DNA from: PCC-9228 sp964477525
Lineage (GTDB): Bacteria > Cyanobacteriota > Cyanobacteriia > Cyanobacteriales > PCC-9228
Length of the DNA stretch: 15,297 nucleotides
Direction: 5' to 3'
Assembly: GCA_964477525.1 (NCBI GenBank)
Contig: CAYZHY010000093.1
Span: 1-15,297 of the forward strand
Under the pieces are notes generated by a model that was not told the origin of the DNA, did no database searches, and saw only the letters and a program-made list of their open reading frames with translations. Position 1 is the first letter of the stretch. Each line of letters opens with the position of its first letter. The translations under genes and the position numbers were made by a program. Shown piece after piece: positions 6,577-13,342 of this stretch.

Positions 6577-7264
6577 CAAAAGCAGCGACATCGTTCCCGT
6601 TTCGTCTCGCGAACCAGACAATCGCCAGGAAGATGTGGACAACCTGGGGCAAGAACTTCTGGATCTAAAGCTAGATACGCTGACCGAACGGGAAAACTAC
6701 CAAAAAGAAATGGGTCGGCTGCGGCAAAGAATCAACAATTTGACCCTGTTGTTGTTGGTAACCATTGCTGCAGCAGCAGGAGGAAGCATTTGGCTGTGGC
6801 AAATGTGGCAGCAGGAAAAAAATGCCCTGCAAGCCCAAATAGAGGAAAATGGCGCTGCGGCTCAAATCGACAAGTTACAAACGGAATTCGAGCAAACCAA
6901 CAACCAAATTGAGGAGTTAGAAGCACGTCTTTCCGAACAGCAGTCGCCCAACCAGCAACAAGAAATTGCTGCCAATAGCAACCAAGTAGAAGCTTTACAA
7001 GCAGAAGTCAATCAAGTAAAAAATCGGCTGGACCAACGCCAACAAGCAATCGGATATTTAATTCGTGCTTTGGAAAATCTTGTGGGAGAATCGGAGTTTC
7101 CGGATACACTACCCCCAACTCCGGAATCCGAAGCAGAAGCAAATGGCGGTACCGAATCAGTACAGCCACAAGCAAGTCCCACGCCAACGCCAACACCAAG
7201 CCCCACACCGACTCCCAGTCCCGAATCGAATAGCCCTTCTCCTTCACCTTCCAGTAGCGAATAG
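6542..7264 (+). CDS. Hypothetical membrane-anchored coiled-coil protein with Pro/Thr/Ser-rich tail
   Basis: I do not recognise a named family. The 240-residue product has an acidic N-terminus (1-50), a short basic helix, one transmembrane segment (about 66-86, LTLLLLVTIAAAAGGSIWLW), a coiled coil (about 88-175, Gln/Glu-rich heptads such as IDKLQTEFEQ and VEALQAEVNQ), and a disordered tail (about 206-240) of alternating Pro-Thr and Pro-Ser. Positive charges before the membrane helix put the coiled coil and tail outside the cytoplasm, where such Pro/Thr tails often span the wall layer. AGGAGA (6531-6536) five bases before ATG 6542 fixes the start, so the gene truly overlaps its neighbour by 35 bp. 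It precedes a cell-wall amidase. Confidence 0.8.
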   Translation: MSQEEEQEPVFDKSSDIVPVSSREPDNRQEDVDNLGQELLDLKLDTLTERENYQKEMGRLRQRINNLTLLLLVTIAAAAGGSIWLWQMWQQEKNALQAQIEENGAAAQIDKLQTEFEQTNNQIEELEARLSEQQSPNQQQEIAANSNQVEALQAEVNQVKNRLDQRQQAIGYLIRALENLVGESEFPDTLPPTPESEAEANGGTESVQPQASPTPTPTPSPTPTPSPESNSPSPSPSSSE

Positions 7265-7377
7265 CTGGTTTTTTACAAAATTACCGGCTGTACGTGGAAA
7301 TTTGGGAAGACAAAAGGCACTTTTTTGCCTATGATTGCCTATAAATAAATTTTTAATCGGGGTTCAAAACTTTTGGG

Positions 7378-7396
7378 GTCAACGACGCTGGTTGAC
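7378..7396. promoter_or_regulatory. Inverted repeat GTCAAC-N7-GTTGAC upstream of the amidase
   Basis: A perfect 6-bp inverted repeat with a 7-bp centre lies about 125 bp before the amidase start. Its right arm overlaps a perfect TTGACA (7392-7397), a possible -35 box; the matching -10 17 bp later (CGTAAA) is poor. It could be an operator or a hairpin after the preceding gene. Confidence 0.3.
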
Positions 7397-7506
7397 AGGA
7401 GACAACCTGAAAAGCGTAAATTTGGCTGGGAGTCATAGCTTTTGTTTTTTCGTTTTATTTCTGGCCTTTGGCATTGGGAGCGATCGATTTCATGAGCGAT
7501 TTTAGA

Positions 7507-7512
7507 AAGGAG
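7507..7512 (+). promoter_or_regulatory. Ribosome binding site deciding the amidase start
   Basis: AAGGAG lies nine bases before GTG 7522. Translation from this GTG begins directly with a signal peptide, whereas the in-frame ATG 7492 and TTG 7468 have no comparable site and would put extra charged residues in front of it. Confidence 0.7.
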
Positions 7513-7521
7513 AAGCTGCCC

Positions 7522-9492
7522 GTGAATATTCGCTGGCTACTATCAACGTTGCTGGGAGTGGCTATTCTCTCAGGTCCTGCCCAAGCCACTCAGTTAGAGT
7601 CTTGGCGTTTTGACCGCGACAGCAATCAACTGCACTTTACCACCACCGACGGTGGCGTACAACCCAAGGCAAAACTGATTGCTGACCCGATTCGCTTGGT
7701 CATCGACTTACCGGGAACCAAGCTCGGACGTTCTAAAGTGGTCAAATCCCTAGACGGTGCGATTCAGGAAATGCGCATCGGCCAGTTCGCACCAGAAACC
7801 GCCCGAATTGTGGTGGAAATGGCACCGGGATATACCATCAATCCCCGCCAGGTAAAATTTCACGGCCGCAGTTCTAGCGAGTGGATGGTCGAGATTCCCG
7901 ACCCATATCCGCTAGAAACCAGGGGAGGGAATTCTGAAGATATAAAATTACGAATGGAGCATACCAACCCAACTCCCTCTATTTTGGGAGAAACTTCCAA
8001 TCGGGTAGCTACCAGCAGCACTTCAAGCGAATCCAGTTCCTCCAATGCCTCGAATTCCACCTCAAATTCCACCTCAAATAGCGAACTCAGCCAGATCGAA
8101 AGTTTTCGAGCCACTGGAGATGGCTTTTTTATTGCCTATGAAGGAGAAAAACGTCCTACGATTTCCCGCAAACAAACTAGCGGTGGCATTACCTTTGAAA
8201 TCCAAGGGGCGACGTTAGCGGGCCAGCTCAATGGTTCTTCTAGCACTCGCACCATGTCTGTGGACCGCCACGGTGTCAAACAAGTCCAGCTCAGCCAACT
8301 TCCCGATTCTCCTGATAAAGTCCAAGTCACCCTCACCGGAATTGAAGACAATCGCAACTGGCGGGCCACAGTTAGCGGTATGGGTGGTATTATTCTCTTA
8401 CCGCAAGCGGGTACGTCTTCGATCGCTTCTACCAGAGATGCCACCAATCCCAATCCCTCAATTTTACAGAGAAGTCGGGATGGGCGAAATGGGCGAAATG
8501 GGAGAGATGATAACGCTTCGTACAATACCATTAGCACCATTCAAAAAATTGAGTTTGCCAGCAGCAGTTCCCAACTGTTGATTCGTGCCGATAATCCCCT
8601 TCGCTACAGTAACAGTTGGGACCGCAGCGGTTCGTTTGCCTATCGCATCGAACTAAAATCAGCCCGGTTGCCAGATAGCGAAGCGATTGAAATTTCTGGC
8701 AAGGATAACCCAGCGATTTTATGGGCCCGTGCCGAACAAGAAGGACCGGAAACGGTGGTAGTGCTGGTGCAACCAGCGGCTGGTGCCCGGATTACAGGAG
8801 TGAACCAACCTAACCGTCGTTTGCTGGCTTTGGGATTTGCTCTTGATGGTGGCAACGCTGCTAGAGCTTCTCTTCCCAATCGCGGAACTTCCGTTCCCGT
8901 ACCCAATCCCAGAAACACTTCGCGCCGTTGGAATGGTTCTCCCAATCAAGAACGCCAAGTCATTGTCATCGATCCGGGACATGGCGGAGGCGATCCGGGG
9001 GCTGTAGGTAGAAACAATCTCCAGGAAAAAGGTATTGTCTTGGATATTGGCAAGCAAGTGGCAGAAATTTTGGAACAAAATGGCGTACAAGCAGTCTTAT
9101 CGCGGTATAACGACCGGGAAATCGATTTAGCTCCTAGAGTCCAACTGGCAGAACGGGTCAATGCCGACTTTTTTGTCAGCCTTCATGCCAATGCTATTAG
9201 TATGAGCCGTCCGGAGGTTAATGGTATCGAAACTTACTACTATTCTACGGGGTTGGGTTTGGCCCAAACCTTGCATCGCTCCATATTACAGGGCACAGGT
9301 GCCAACGATCGCGGTGTGAAACGGGCCAGATTTTATGTTTTGCGCCATACGTCCATGCCGGCGGTGTTGCTAGAGGTAGGATTTGTGACCGGTCGTCAAG
9401 ATGCAGCGCGTTTGTCTAGTTCTTCTTACCGGACTCGCTTGGCAGAGGCGATCGCTAGGGGCATTTTGCAATATGTACGCCGGTACGATTAG
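7522..9492 (+). CDS. amiC: Secreted AMIN-domain N-acetylmuramoyl-L-alanine amidase (AmiC-type)
   Basis: This periplasmic zinc amidase cuts the bond between N-acetylmuramic acid and the stem peptide. Cyanobacterial AmiC enzymes act in septal splitting and, in filamentous heterocyst formers, in making septal nanopores. From GTG 7522 the product is 656 residues: a signal peptide (cleavage likely after AQA, residue 22), an AMIN domain (about 25-130), a Ser/Asn-rich linker, a second AMIN-like domain (about 189-300), a third AMIN-like stretch starting near 337, a basic linker, then Amidase_3 (480-656). Zinc and catalytic residues are all present: His487 in DPGHGG, Glu502 in LQEKG, His555 in SLHANA, Glu618 in LLEVGF. 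murI follows, a common cyanobacterial pairing. Function is secure; the amiC symbol is by analogy. Confidence 0.93.
   Translation: MNIRWLLSTLLGVAILSGPAQATQLESWRFDRDSNQLHFTTTDGGVQPKAKLIADPIRLVIDLPGTKLGRSKVVKSLDGAIQEMRIGQFAPETARIVVEMAPGYTINPRQVKFHGRSSSEWMVEIPDPYPLETRGGNSEDIKLRMEHTNPTPSILGETSNRVATSSTSSESSSSNASNSTSNSTSNSELSQIESFRATGDGFFIAYEGEKRPTISRKQTSGGITFEIQGATLAGQLNGSSSTRTMSVDRHGVKQVQLSQLPDSPDKVQVTLTGIEDNRNWRATVSGMGGIILLPQAGTSSIASTRDATNPNPSILQRSRDGRNGRNGRDDNASYNTISTIQKIEFASSSSQLLIRADNPLRYSNSWDRSGSFAYRIELKSARLPDSEAIEISGKDNPAILWARAEQEGPETVVVLVQPAAGARITGVNQPNRRLLALGFALDGGNAARASLPNRGTSVPVPNPRNTSRRWNGSPNQERQVIVIDPGHGGGDPGAVGRNNLQEKGIVLDIGKQVAEILEQNGVQAVLSRYNDREIDLAPRVQLAERVNADFFVSLHANAISMSRPEVNGIETYYYSTGLGLAQTLHRSILQGTGANDRGVKRARFYVLRHTSMPAVLLEVGFVTGRQDAARLSSSSYRTRLAEAIARGILQYVRRYD
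8050..8079 (+). repeat. 12-bp tandem repeat in the amidase linker
   Basis: Units of the form TCAAATTCCACC repeat in frame and encode Ser-Asn-Ser-Thr in the linker between the first two AMIN domains. A second short tandem (GGGCGAAAT twice, then GGGAGAGAT, 8482-8508) encodes Gly-Arg-Asn in the next linker. Confidence 0.65.
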
Positions 9493-9680
9493 CCAGTATA
9501 GTTCCTTTGATGGTTCCATATGTATTTTCTATATGGACGATCGAAATAGCTGGCTGGCGACGAAGAAGCCCAAAAATGACGGAAAAGGACTGAAAATCAG
9601 CGTCCTGCAACAAGTCCGTTGCTCCGTCGCTTGGTTGTTTTTAACAACTGCATCAAACGTCCAAAACTTGTTAGTAGCAA
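9493..9680. terminator. Amidase-murI spacer with nested hairpin
   Basis: In this 188-bp spacer CCATAT (9516-9521) pairs with ATATGG (9531-9536) around a T-rich loop. An outer AGCCAG (9491-9496) can pair with CTGGCT (9550-9555). This could attenuate read-through into murI. No strong promoter or ribosome site precedes murI. Confidence 0.3.
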
Positions 9681-10505
9681 ATGACGAATCCAAAAGGACG
9701 CATCGGGATTTTTGATAGTGGTGTGGGGGGACTAACGGTTTTCCAAGCCTTGCGCCAGCAATTGCCCACCGAATCGGTTCTCTATTTTGGGGATACCGCC
9801 CGGTTGCCTTATGGAACCAAGTCCCGGAAGGAAATTTTACAGTACGTTCGGGAAATTCTTACTTGGATGGTTCCCCAGGTTAAAATGGTGGTTATGGCTT
9901 GCAACACCAGTTCGGCTCTGGCCTTGGAAGTGGTCCAGTCCGAATTTGATGTTCCCATTTTGGGATTAATTTTACCGGGCGCTAGGGCGGCAGTTCGCCA
10001 GGGAAGACGGATTGCCGCGATCGCAACGCCAGCCACAGCCGCCAGCCATGCCTACCAAAATGCCATATTAGAAACCAATCCTCACGTACGAGTGTGGGAG
10101 GTGGGATGTCCGGAATTTGTACCTTTAATTGAAGCCCAACGCATTCACGAACCGTCTACCTATCATGTGGTTGGCAAATACATTCATCCTCTGGTCAGGG
10201 AATACCACATCGATACCTTGATTTATGGCTGCACCCACTATCCTTATTTGGAGCCAGTGTTGCAGAAAATTTTACCGCCGCAGGTTCGCATTATCGATCC
10301 GGCGGTTCATGTGGTTGCTGCTGGTGCTAAGGAATTGGATTTATTGGGATTGCGGAGTTTTCAAAGAGATATTTGCGATCGCTTTACGGTGAGCGGTTGC
10401 CCCCAGCATTTTGCCCGTACGGCAACTCCTTGGCTGGGTTACCGACCAGAAGTCGAACAAATTCAGCTACCTTCTTTGGAAAATTCCTCTATCGTTTTGG
10501 AGTGA
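9681..10505 (+). CDS. murI: Glutamate racemase
   Basis: MurI interconverts L- and D-glutamate without a cofactor, supplying D-Glu for the peptidoglycan stem peptide in the cytoplasm. The 274-residue length is typical. Motifs are complete: GIFDSGVGGLTV (9-20), FGDTARLPYGTKS (36-48), the first catalytic Cys74 in MACNTSSA, the second catalytic Cys183 in YGCTHYP (181-187), and conserved Asp12 and His185. ATG 9681 gives a family-typical N-terminus, although the bases before it (TTAGTAGCAA) form no clear ribosome site. It lies downstream of the cell-wall amidase on the same strand. Gmd converges from the other side. Identification is secure. Confidence 0.97.
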   Translation: MTNPKGRIGIFDSGVGGLTVFQALRQQLPTESVLYFGDTARLPYGTKSRKEILQYVREILTWMVPQVKMVVMACNTSSALALEVVQSEFDVPILGLILPGARAAVRQGRRIAAIATPATAASHAYQNAILETNPHVRVWEVGCPEFVPLIEAQRIHEPSTYHVVGKYIHPLVREYHIDTLIYGCTHYPYLEPVLQKILPPQVRIIDPAVHVVAAGAKELDLLGLRSFQRDICDRFTVSGCPQHFARTATPWLGYRPEVEQIQLPSLENSSIVLE

Positions 10506-10677
10506 AAAGGAACAAAAAGGGAACAAAAACGCACTCAAAGAAGTATTCCAAGGCAACTACGGTCGTTCCGAGCGCAAATATACGGGTTAGCTTTTGTTGG
10601 GAATTCACCCCGATTCTCCAGAAGCCGCTTTATTGCTGATTTTAATCGCTACGAAAAATAAAAATTCTAATTTTTAA
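10501..10677 (+). pseudogene. Possible coding remnant interrupted by one TAG
   Basis: Between murI and gmd, one forward frame reads NALKEVFQGNYGRSERKYTG, then a TAG (10588-10590), then LLLGIHPDSPEAALLLI and further residues to a TAA at 10675-10677. The two parts look protein-like and would join if the TAG were read or mutated. No start codon or ribosome site is visible in this frame, so a decayed fragment is the best coding interpretation; chance is a real alternative in about 160 bp. It overlaps the end of gmd on the other strand. Confidence 0.2.
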
Positions 10678-11632
10678 TCTCCTCTAGTTTGGTTTCTACC
10701 ATGTTCCGAACCACATCCGGCATTTTATATTGGGCTTCCCATCCCAGTTTGGCTTTGGCTTTGCTAGGATTTCCTTTGCCTAAGGCAATATCTGTAGGTC
10801 GGTAGAGGCTAGAATCAATATTGACGTGGTCTTGCCAATTCAAGCCAACGGTTTGAAATGCAGCAATAACAAACTCTTCTAAGGAATGGCTTTCGCCGGT
10901 AGCAATGACAAAATCATCAGCGCTGTTTTGCTGCAACATGGCATGCATGGCTTCCACATATTCCGGTGCCCAGCCCCAGTCCCGTCTTACGGAAATGTTG
11001 CCTAAATTTAATTTTTCCTGACTGCCTTGGGCAATCCGACAGGCAGCTTCCACAATTTTCTGGGTGACAAATCGCTTGGGGCGCAGGGGAGATTCGTGGT
11101 TGAATAAGATGCCCGAACAGGCAAACAAGCCATAAGCTTCTCGGTAGTTGGCTACTTCCCAGATAGCAGTGGATTTGGCGACAGCGTAAGGGCTGCGGGG
11201 TCGAAAAGGGGTGGTTTCGTCGGCAGGTTGACCGCCTGTATCGCCAAAGCATTCGCTGGAACCGGCGTTGTAAAATTTAATATCGGCTTCGGTAAAACGA
11301 ATGGCTTCCAGCATATTGAGGGTACCGGTGGCGATGCTGGCGAGGGTTTCTACCGGTTGTTCAAAAGACAATCCCACAGAACTTTGTCCGGCAAGGTTGT
11401 ATACTTCGTCTGGTTGGGTCTTGACCAGAACCTGCAAGACGCTGCGAAAATCGGTGGGAGACATGGATGCGAGTTTGACGCGATCGCGGATGCCTAGATA
11501 CGTTAAATTGCGAAAAGAAGACATCTGGGCATCTCGGGAAGTACCGCAGACTTCGTAGCCTTTTTCTAGCAGCAATTTGGCTAAATAAGCGCCATCTTGA
11601 CCGGAAATTCCGCAAATTAAAGCTTTTTTCAT
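10667..11632 (-). CDS. gmd: GDP-mannose 4,6-dehydratase
   Basis: Gmd converts GDP-D-mannose to GDP-4-keto-6-deoxy-D-mannose with NADP, the first step to GDP-L-fucose, GDP-rhamnose or related sugars for surface polysaccharides. The 321-residue product is an extended short-chain dehydrogenase: Rossmann GISGQDGAYLA (Gly8, 11, 14), NLAGQSSVGLSFEQP, the catalytic set Ser125/Glu127 in GSSECFG, Tyr149 and Lys153 in PYAVAKS, then NHESPLRP and VRRDWGWAPEYV in the sugar-binding part. Spacing of Glu, Tyr and Lys equals that of E. coli Gmd, although the protein is shorter. No fucose synthase or glycosyltransferase is adjacent. It lies 52 bp downstream of rnc on the same strand, so co-transcription is possible. 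The final product sugar is unknown. Confidence 0.94.
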   Translation of the reverse strand: MKKALICGISGQDGAYLAKLLLEKGYEVCGTSRDAQMSSFRNLTYLGIRDRVKLASMSPTDFRSVLQVLVKTQPDEVYNLAGQSSVGLSFEQPVETLASIATGTLNMLEAIRFTEADIKFYNAGSSECFGDTGGQPADETTPFRPRSPYAVAKSTAIWEVANYREAYGLFACSGILFNHESPLRPKRFVTQKIVEAACRIAQGSQEKLNLGNISVRRDWGWAPEYVEAMHAMLQQNSADDFVIATGESHSLEEFVIAAFQTVGLNWQDHVNIDSSLYRPTDIALGKGNPSKAKAKLGWEAQYKMPDVVRNMVETKLEEIKN

Positions 11633-11684
11633 GGATAAAAATTACTAAAATTTTTCTGAGACGGTTTTAACCCATGTGTCAGGG

Positions 11685-12383
11685 TTACGCCAAGTCTAAT
11701 TTGGCCAAAGCATCTCTGGCGGCGGCTTTTTCCGCTTGTTTTTTGCTGTTTCCCGTTCCCATACCAAAGGTTTTTCCTTCGATACGAACTTCTGTGGTAA
11801 ACTCTTTGTTATGATCGGGACCCGATTCGTGGACGATCTGATATTTGGGGTTTTGTCCCCAATTGGCTAAAGCCCACTGTTGGAATCGACCTTTGTAGTT
11901 GGAATCGCTGATATTCTGAAACGAAACTGCCGGTTTTTGGTTTTGTTGTTCGATTAAATTGGTAGCTACAGGAGCAAAAATCGGTTCGATAAATTTTTGA
12001 ACGGCTTCAATGCCAGAATCGAGATAGTAAGCACCAACCACGGCTTCAAAGGTACTGCTAAGTAGGGAGATATTTTCGCGTCCGCCATCTAGGATAGCCC
12101 CTTTTCCTAAAAACATGCGATCGCCAAGGTGCAATTGGCTGGCAAAGTTCGCTAGCTGCGGCGCATCGACCAAAAGCGATCGCAGGCGCGTGAGTTCTCC
12201 TTCGCTGAGATGGGGGGCTTGTCGATACAACCAATCCCCCACCAAAAAAGCCAAGACGGCATCTCCTAAAAATTCTAACCGTTCGTTGTCTTCGCGATCT
12301 TCGGAACATTCGTTGGCATAAGACCGGTGGGTTAAAGCTCGTTGTAGTAGCGGTGGGTTGTGAAATGCTGGTAAATCCGTCAC
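11685..12383 (-). CDS. rnc: Ribonuclease III
   Basis: RNase III cleaves double-stranded RNA, processing rRNA precursors and regulatory duplexes. The 232-residue product has the catalytic domain (about 10-150) with signature NERLEFLGDA (33-42) and a C-terminal dsRNA-binding domain (about 160-230, with QNPKYQIVHESGPDHNKEF and GNSKKQAEKAAA). Matching E. coli numbering minus four gives Glu34, Glu37, Asp41, Glu61 and Glu113, but position 110 is Ser where E. coli has Asp114 (SSTFEA instead of ADTVEA). I verified this codon on the minus strand (AGT). Start is GTG at 12383; an in-frame TAA at 12395-12393 leaves no other start nearby. Cyanobacteria often carry several RNase III-like genes, so this may be one of a set. 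Confidence 0.95.
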   Translation of the reverse strand: MTDLPAFHNPPLLQRALTHRSYANECSEDREDNERLEFLGDAVLAFLVGDWLYRQAPHLSEGELTRLRSLLVDAPQLANFASQLHLGDRMFLGKGAILDGGRENISLLSSTFEAVVGAYYLDSGIEAVQKFIEPIFAPVATNLIEQQNQKPAVSFQNISDSNYKGRFQQWALANWGQNPKYQIVHESGPDHNKEFTTEVRIEGKTFGMGTGNSKKQAEKAAARDALAKLDLA

Positions 12384-12465
12384 TTGTAACTGTTAACGAC
12401 TCGCTTTTTGTTGCTGGGGATTTCCTGCTAGAAGATGTTTTGATTATACCTGATGTTCGGGACAT

Positions 12466-12711
12466 TTATAAATCGAAGTGTCTTTGAAAACGAGAATCGA
12501 GATGGTGTTGTTTGCGTTGGTTGCAGCGACGACAAAGGGTTTGCAAGTTGCTAATATCATTTTTACCGCCGCGAAACAAGGGGATGATATGGTCGATGGT
12601 TAGCTGGCATTCGTTGGCGGTTTGACCGCAACTTTGACATTGGTAGCGATCGCGTTGAAAAACGTATTGTCGTACTTGTTTGGGAATGGAAACGCGACGG
12701 GATTTGGACAT
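12466..12711 (-). CDS. Small HNH endonuclease
   Basis: This is an 81-residue stand-alone HNH nuclease domain. A basic N-terminus (KSRRVSIPKQVRQYVF) leads into CQSCG (Cys25, Cys28), the catalytic TIDHIIP (His41), the GGKNDISNLQTLC segment with Asn55, and CRRC (Cys60, Cys63) followed by N-x-x-K. The four cysteines form the usual structural zinc knuckle. Such short HNH proteins are common in cyanobacterial chromosomes and their cellular role is mostly unknown; they resemble McrA-type domains. No restriction methylase, intein, intron or phage gene is adjacent to suggest a target. It lies 82 bp upstream of rnc on the same strand. The domain is certain, the biological role is not. Confidence 0.9.
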   Translation of the reverse strand: MSKSRRVSIPKQVRQYVFQRDRYQCQSCGQTANECQLTIDHIIPLFRGGKNDISNLQTLCRRCNQRKQHHLDSRFQRHFDL

Positions 12712-13033
12712 GGAAGGGACGATTGTTCGTTGGGAGAAACAATATTTTATCTGTTTGCAATGGTGAATGCTAGCTGGCTCTACCTGGTTTTCTGGTTGCA
12801 GCTTTTATAAGAAGATGGGAAAATGAATGAATGATACCGGTGCCAGAATTGGCTTTTAGACGGGAAGGCAAAATCAATTTTCCCTCCCTCTCCTTCCTCT
12901 ATAGCCATTTTCAACCCCAAGCGAACATCAAAAATCGATCTAGGGGGAAGGAGCGTTGCTCCCCAAGCAAAAACATTGGCGATTTCCATCAAAACGCTCT
13001 AGGTAGATCGAACAATCAAACCTCTGACCTCTC

Positions 13034-13088
13034 CTAGAAATCGAGCTAGGGGAAGCTACCAAAAGACTACAGAAATTTGGTAGGATAT
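13034..13088. repeat. 55-bp direct repeat, copy before the gap
   Basis: Identical over all 55 bp to 13189-13243, and it ends exactly at the first N. It contains CTAG-AAATCGAG-CTAGG and a perfect 8-bp inverted repeat, CTACCAAA (13056-13063) with TTTGGTAG (13076-13083), around a 12-nt loop. Confidence 0.9.
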
Positions 13089-13188
13089 NNNNNNNNNNNN
13101 NNNNNNNNNNNNNNNNNNNNNNNNNNNNNNNNNNNNNNNNNNNNNNNNNNNNNNNNNNNNNNNNNNNNNNNNNNNNNNNNNNNNNNNN
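13089..13188. other. Assembly gap of exactly 100 N
   Basis: A run of 100 undetermined bases, a conventional scaffold-gap length, so the true distance is not known. Both edges abut the same 55-bp sequence. Confidence 0.98.
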
Positions 13189-13243
13189 CTAGAAATCGAG
13201 CTAGGGGAAGCTACCAAAAGACTACAGAAATTTGGTAGGATAT
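13189..13243. repeat. 55-bp direct repeat, copy after the gap
   Basis: Identical to 13034-13088 and begins at the first base after the N run. It includes the same CTACCAAA/TTTGGTAG hairpin at 13211-13238. It may be the same genomic sequence printed twice by the assembler. Confidence 0.9.
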
Positions 13244-13282
13244 TACCATCTCGGAAAAACTTAATTAAATTTAAAACTGGCT

Positions 13283-13310
13283 TTAACAGAAACTTAAGTT
13301 GCCATATACT
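13283..13310 (+). promoter_or_regulatory. Candidate promoter of the coiled-coil gene
   Basis: TTAACA (13283-13288) and TATACT (13305-13310), spaced 16 bp, each match the sigma-70 consensus at 5/6. The surroundings are AT-rich, and ACTTAA-type sequences recur at about 13259, 13292 and 13308. The leader would be about 26 nt, with GGGAG (13328-13332) before ATG 13343. Confidence 0.45.
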
Positions 13311-13342
13311 TAATTTTATATCTTATTGGGAGAGAAGTCCTT

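Larger units (their letters stand above)
12712..13342. other. 631-bp gene-poor spacer with repeats and an assembly gap
   Basis: I see no credible gene. Reading frames here (12780-12992 -, 12831-13037 +) lack ribosome sites and family features. The region contains a GGAGC-GTT-GCTCC hairpin (about 12950-12962), an AAATCGATCTAGGGGGAAG element (12932-12950) that closely resembles AAATCGAGCTAGGGGAAG in the 55-bp repeats (13038 and 13193), the 100-N gap, and the promoter of the coiled-coil gene. Confidence 0.6.

Noticed and set aside
9401..9715. Forward reading frame bridging the amidase end and murI start
   Set aside because: It overlaps two secure genes in another frame, has no ribosome site and resembles no family.
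12466..12711. HNH gene as part of a restriction or homing system
   Set aside because: No methylase, intron, intein or phage gene is adjacent; stand-alone HNH genes are common in cyanobacteria.
12780..13037. Small reading frames on both strands in the spacer (12780-12992 -, 12831-13037 +)
   Set aside because: No ribosome site and no recognisable motif; the frames overlap repeats and hairpins.
12900..13260. CRISPR-like array suggested by repeated sequence near the gap
   Set aside because: Only two exact copies exist, both flush with an assembly gap, with no regular spacers and no cas genes nearby.
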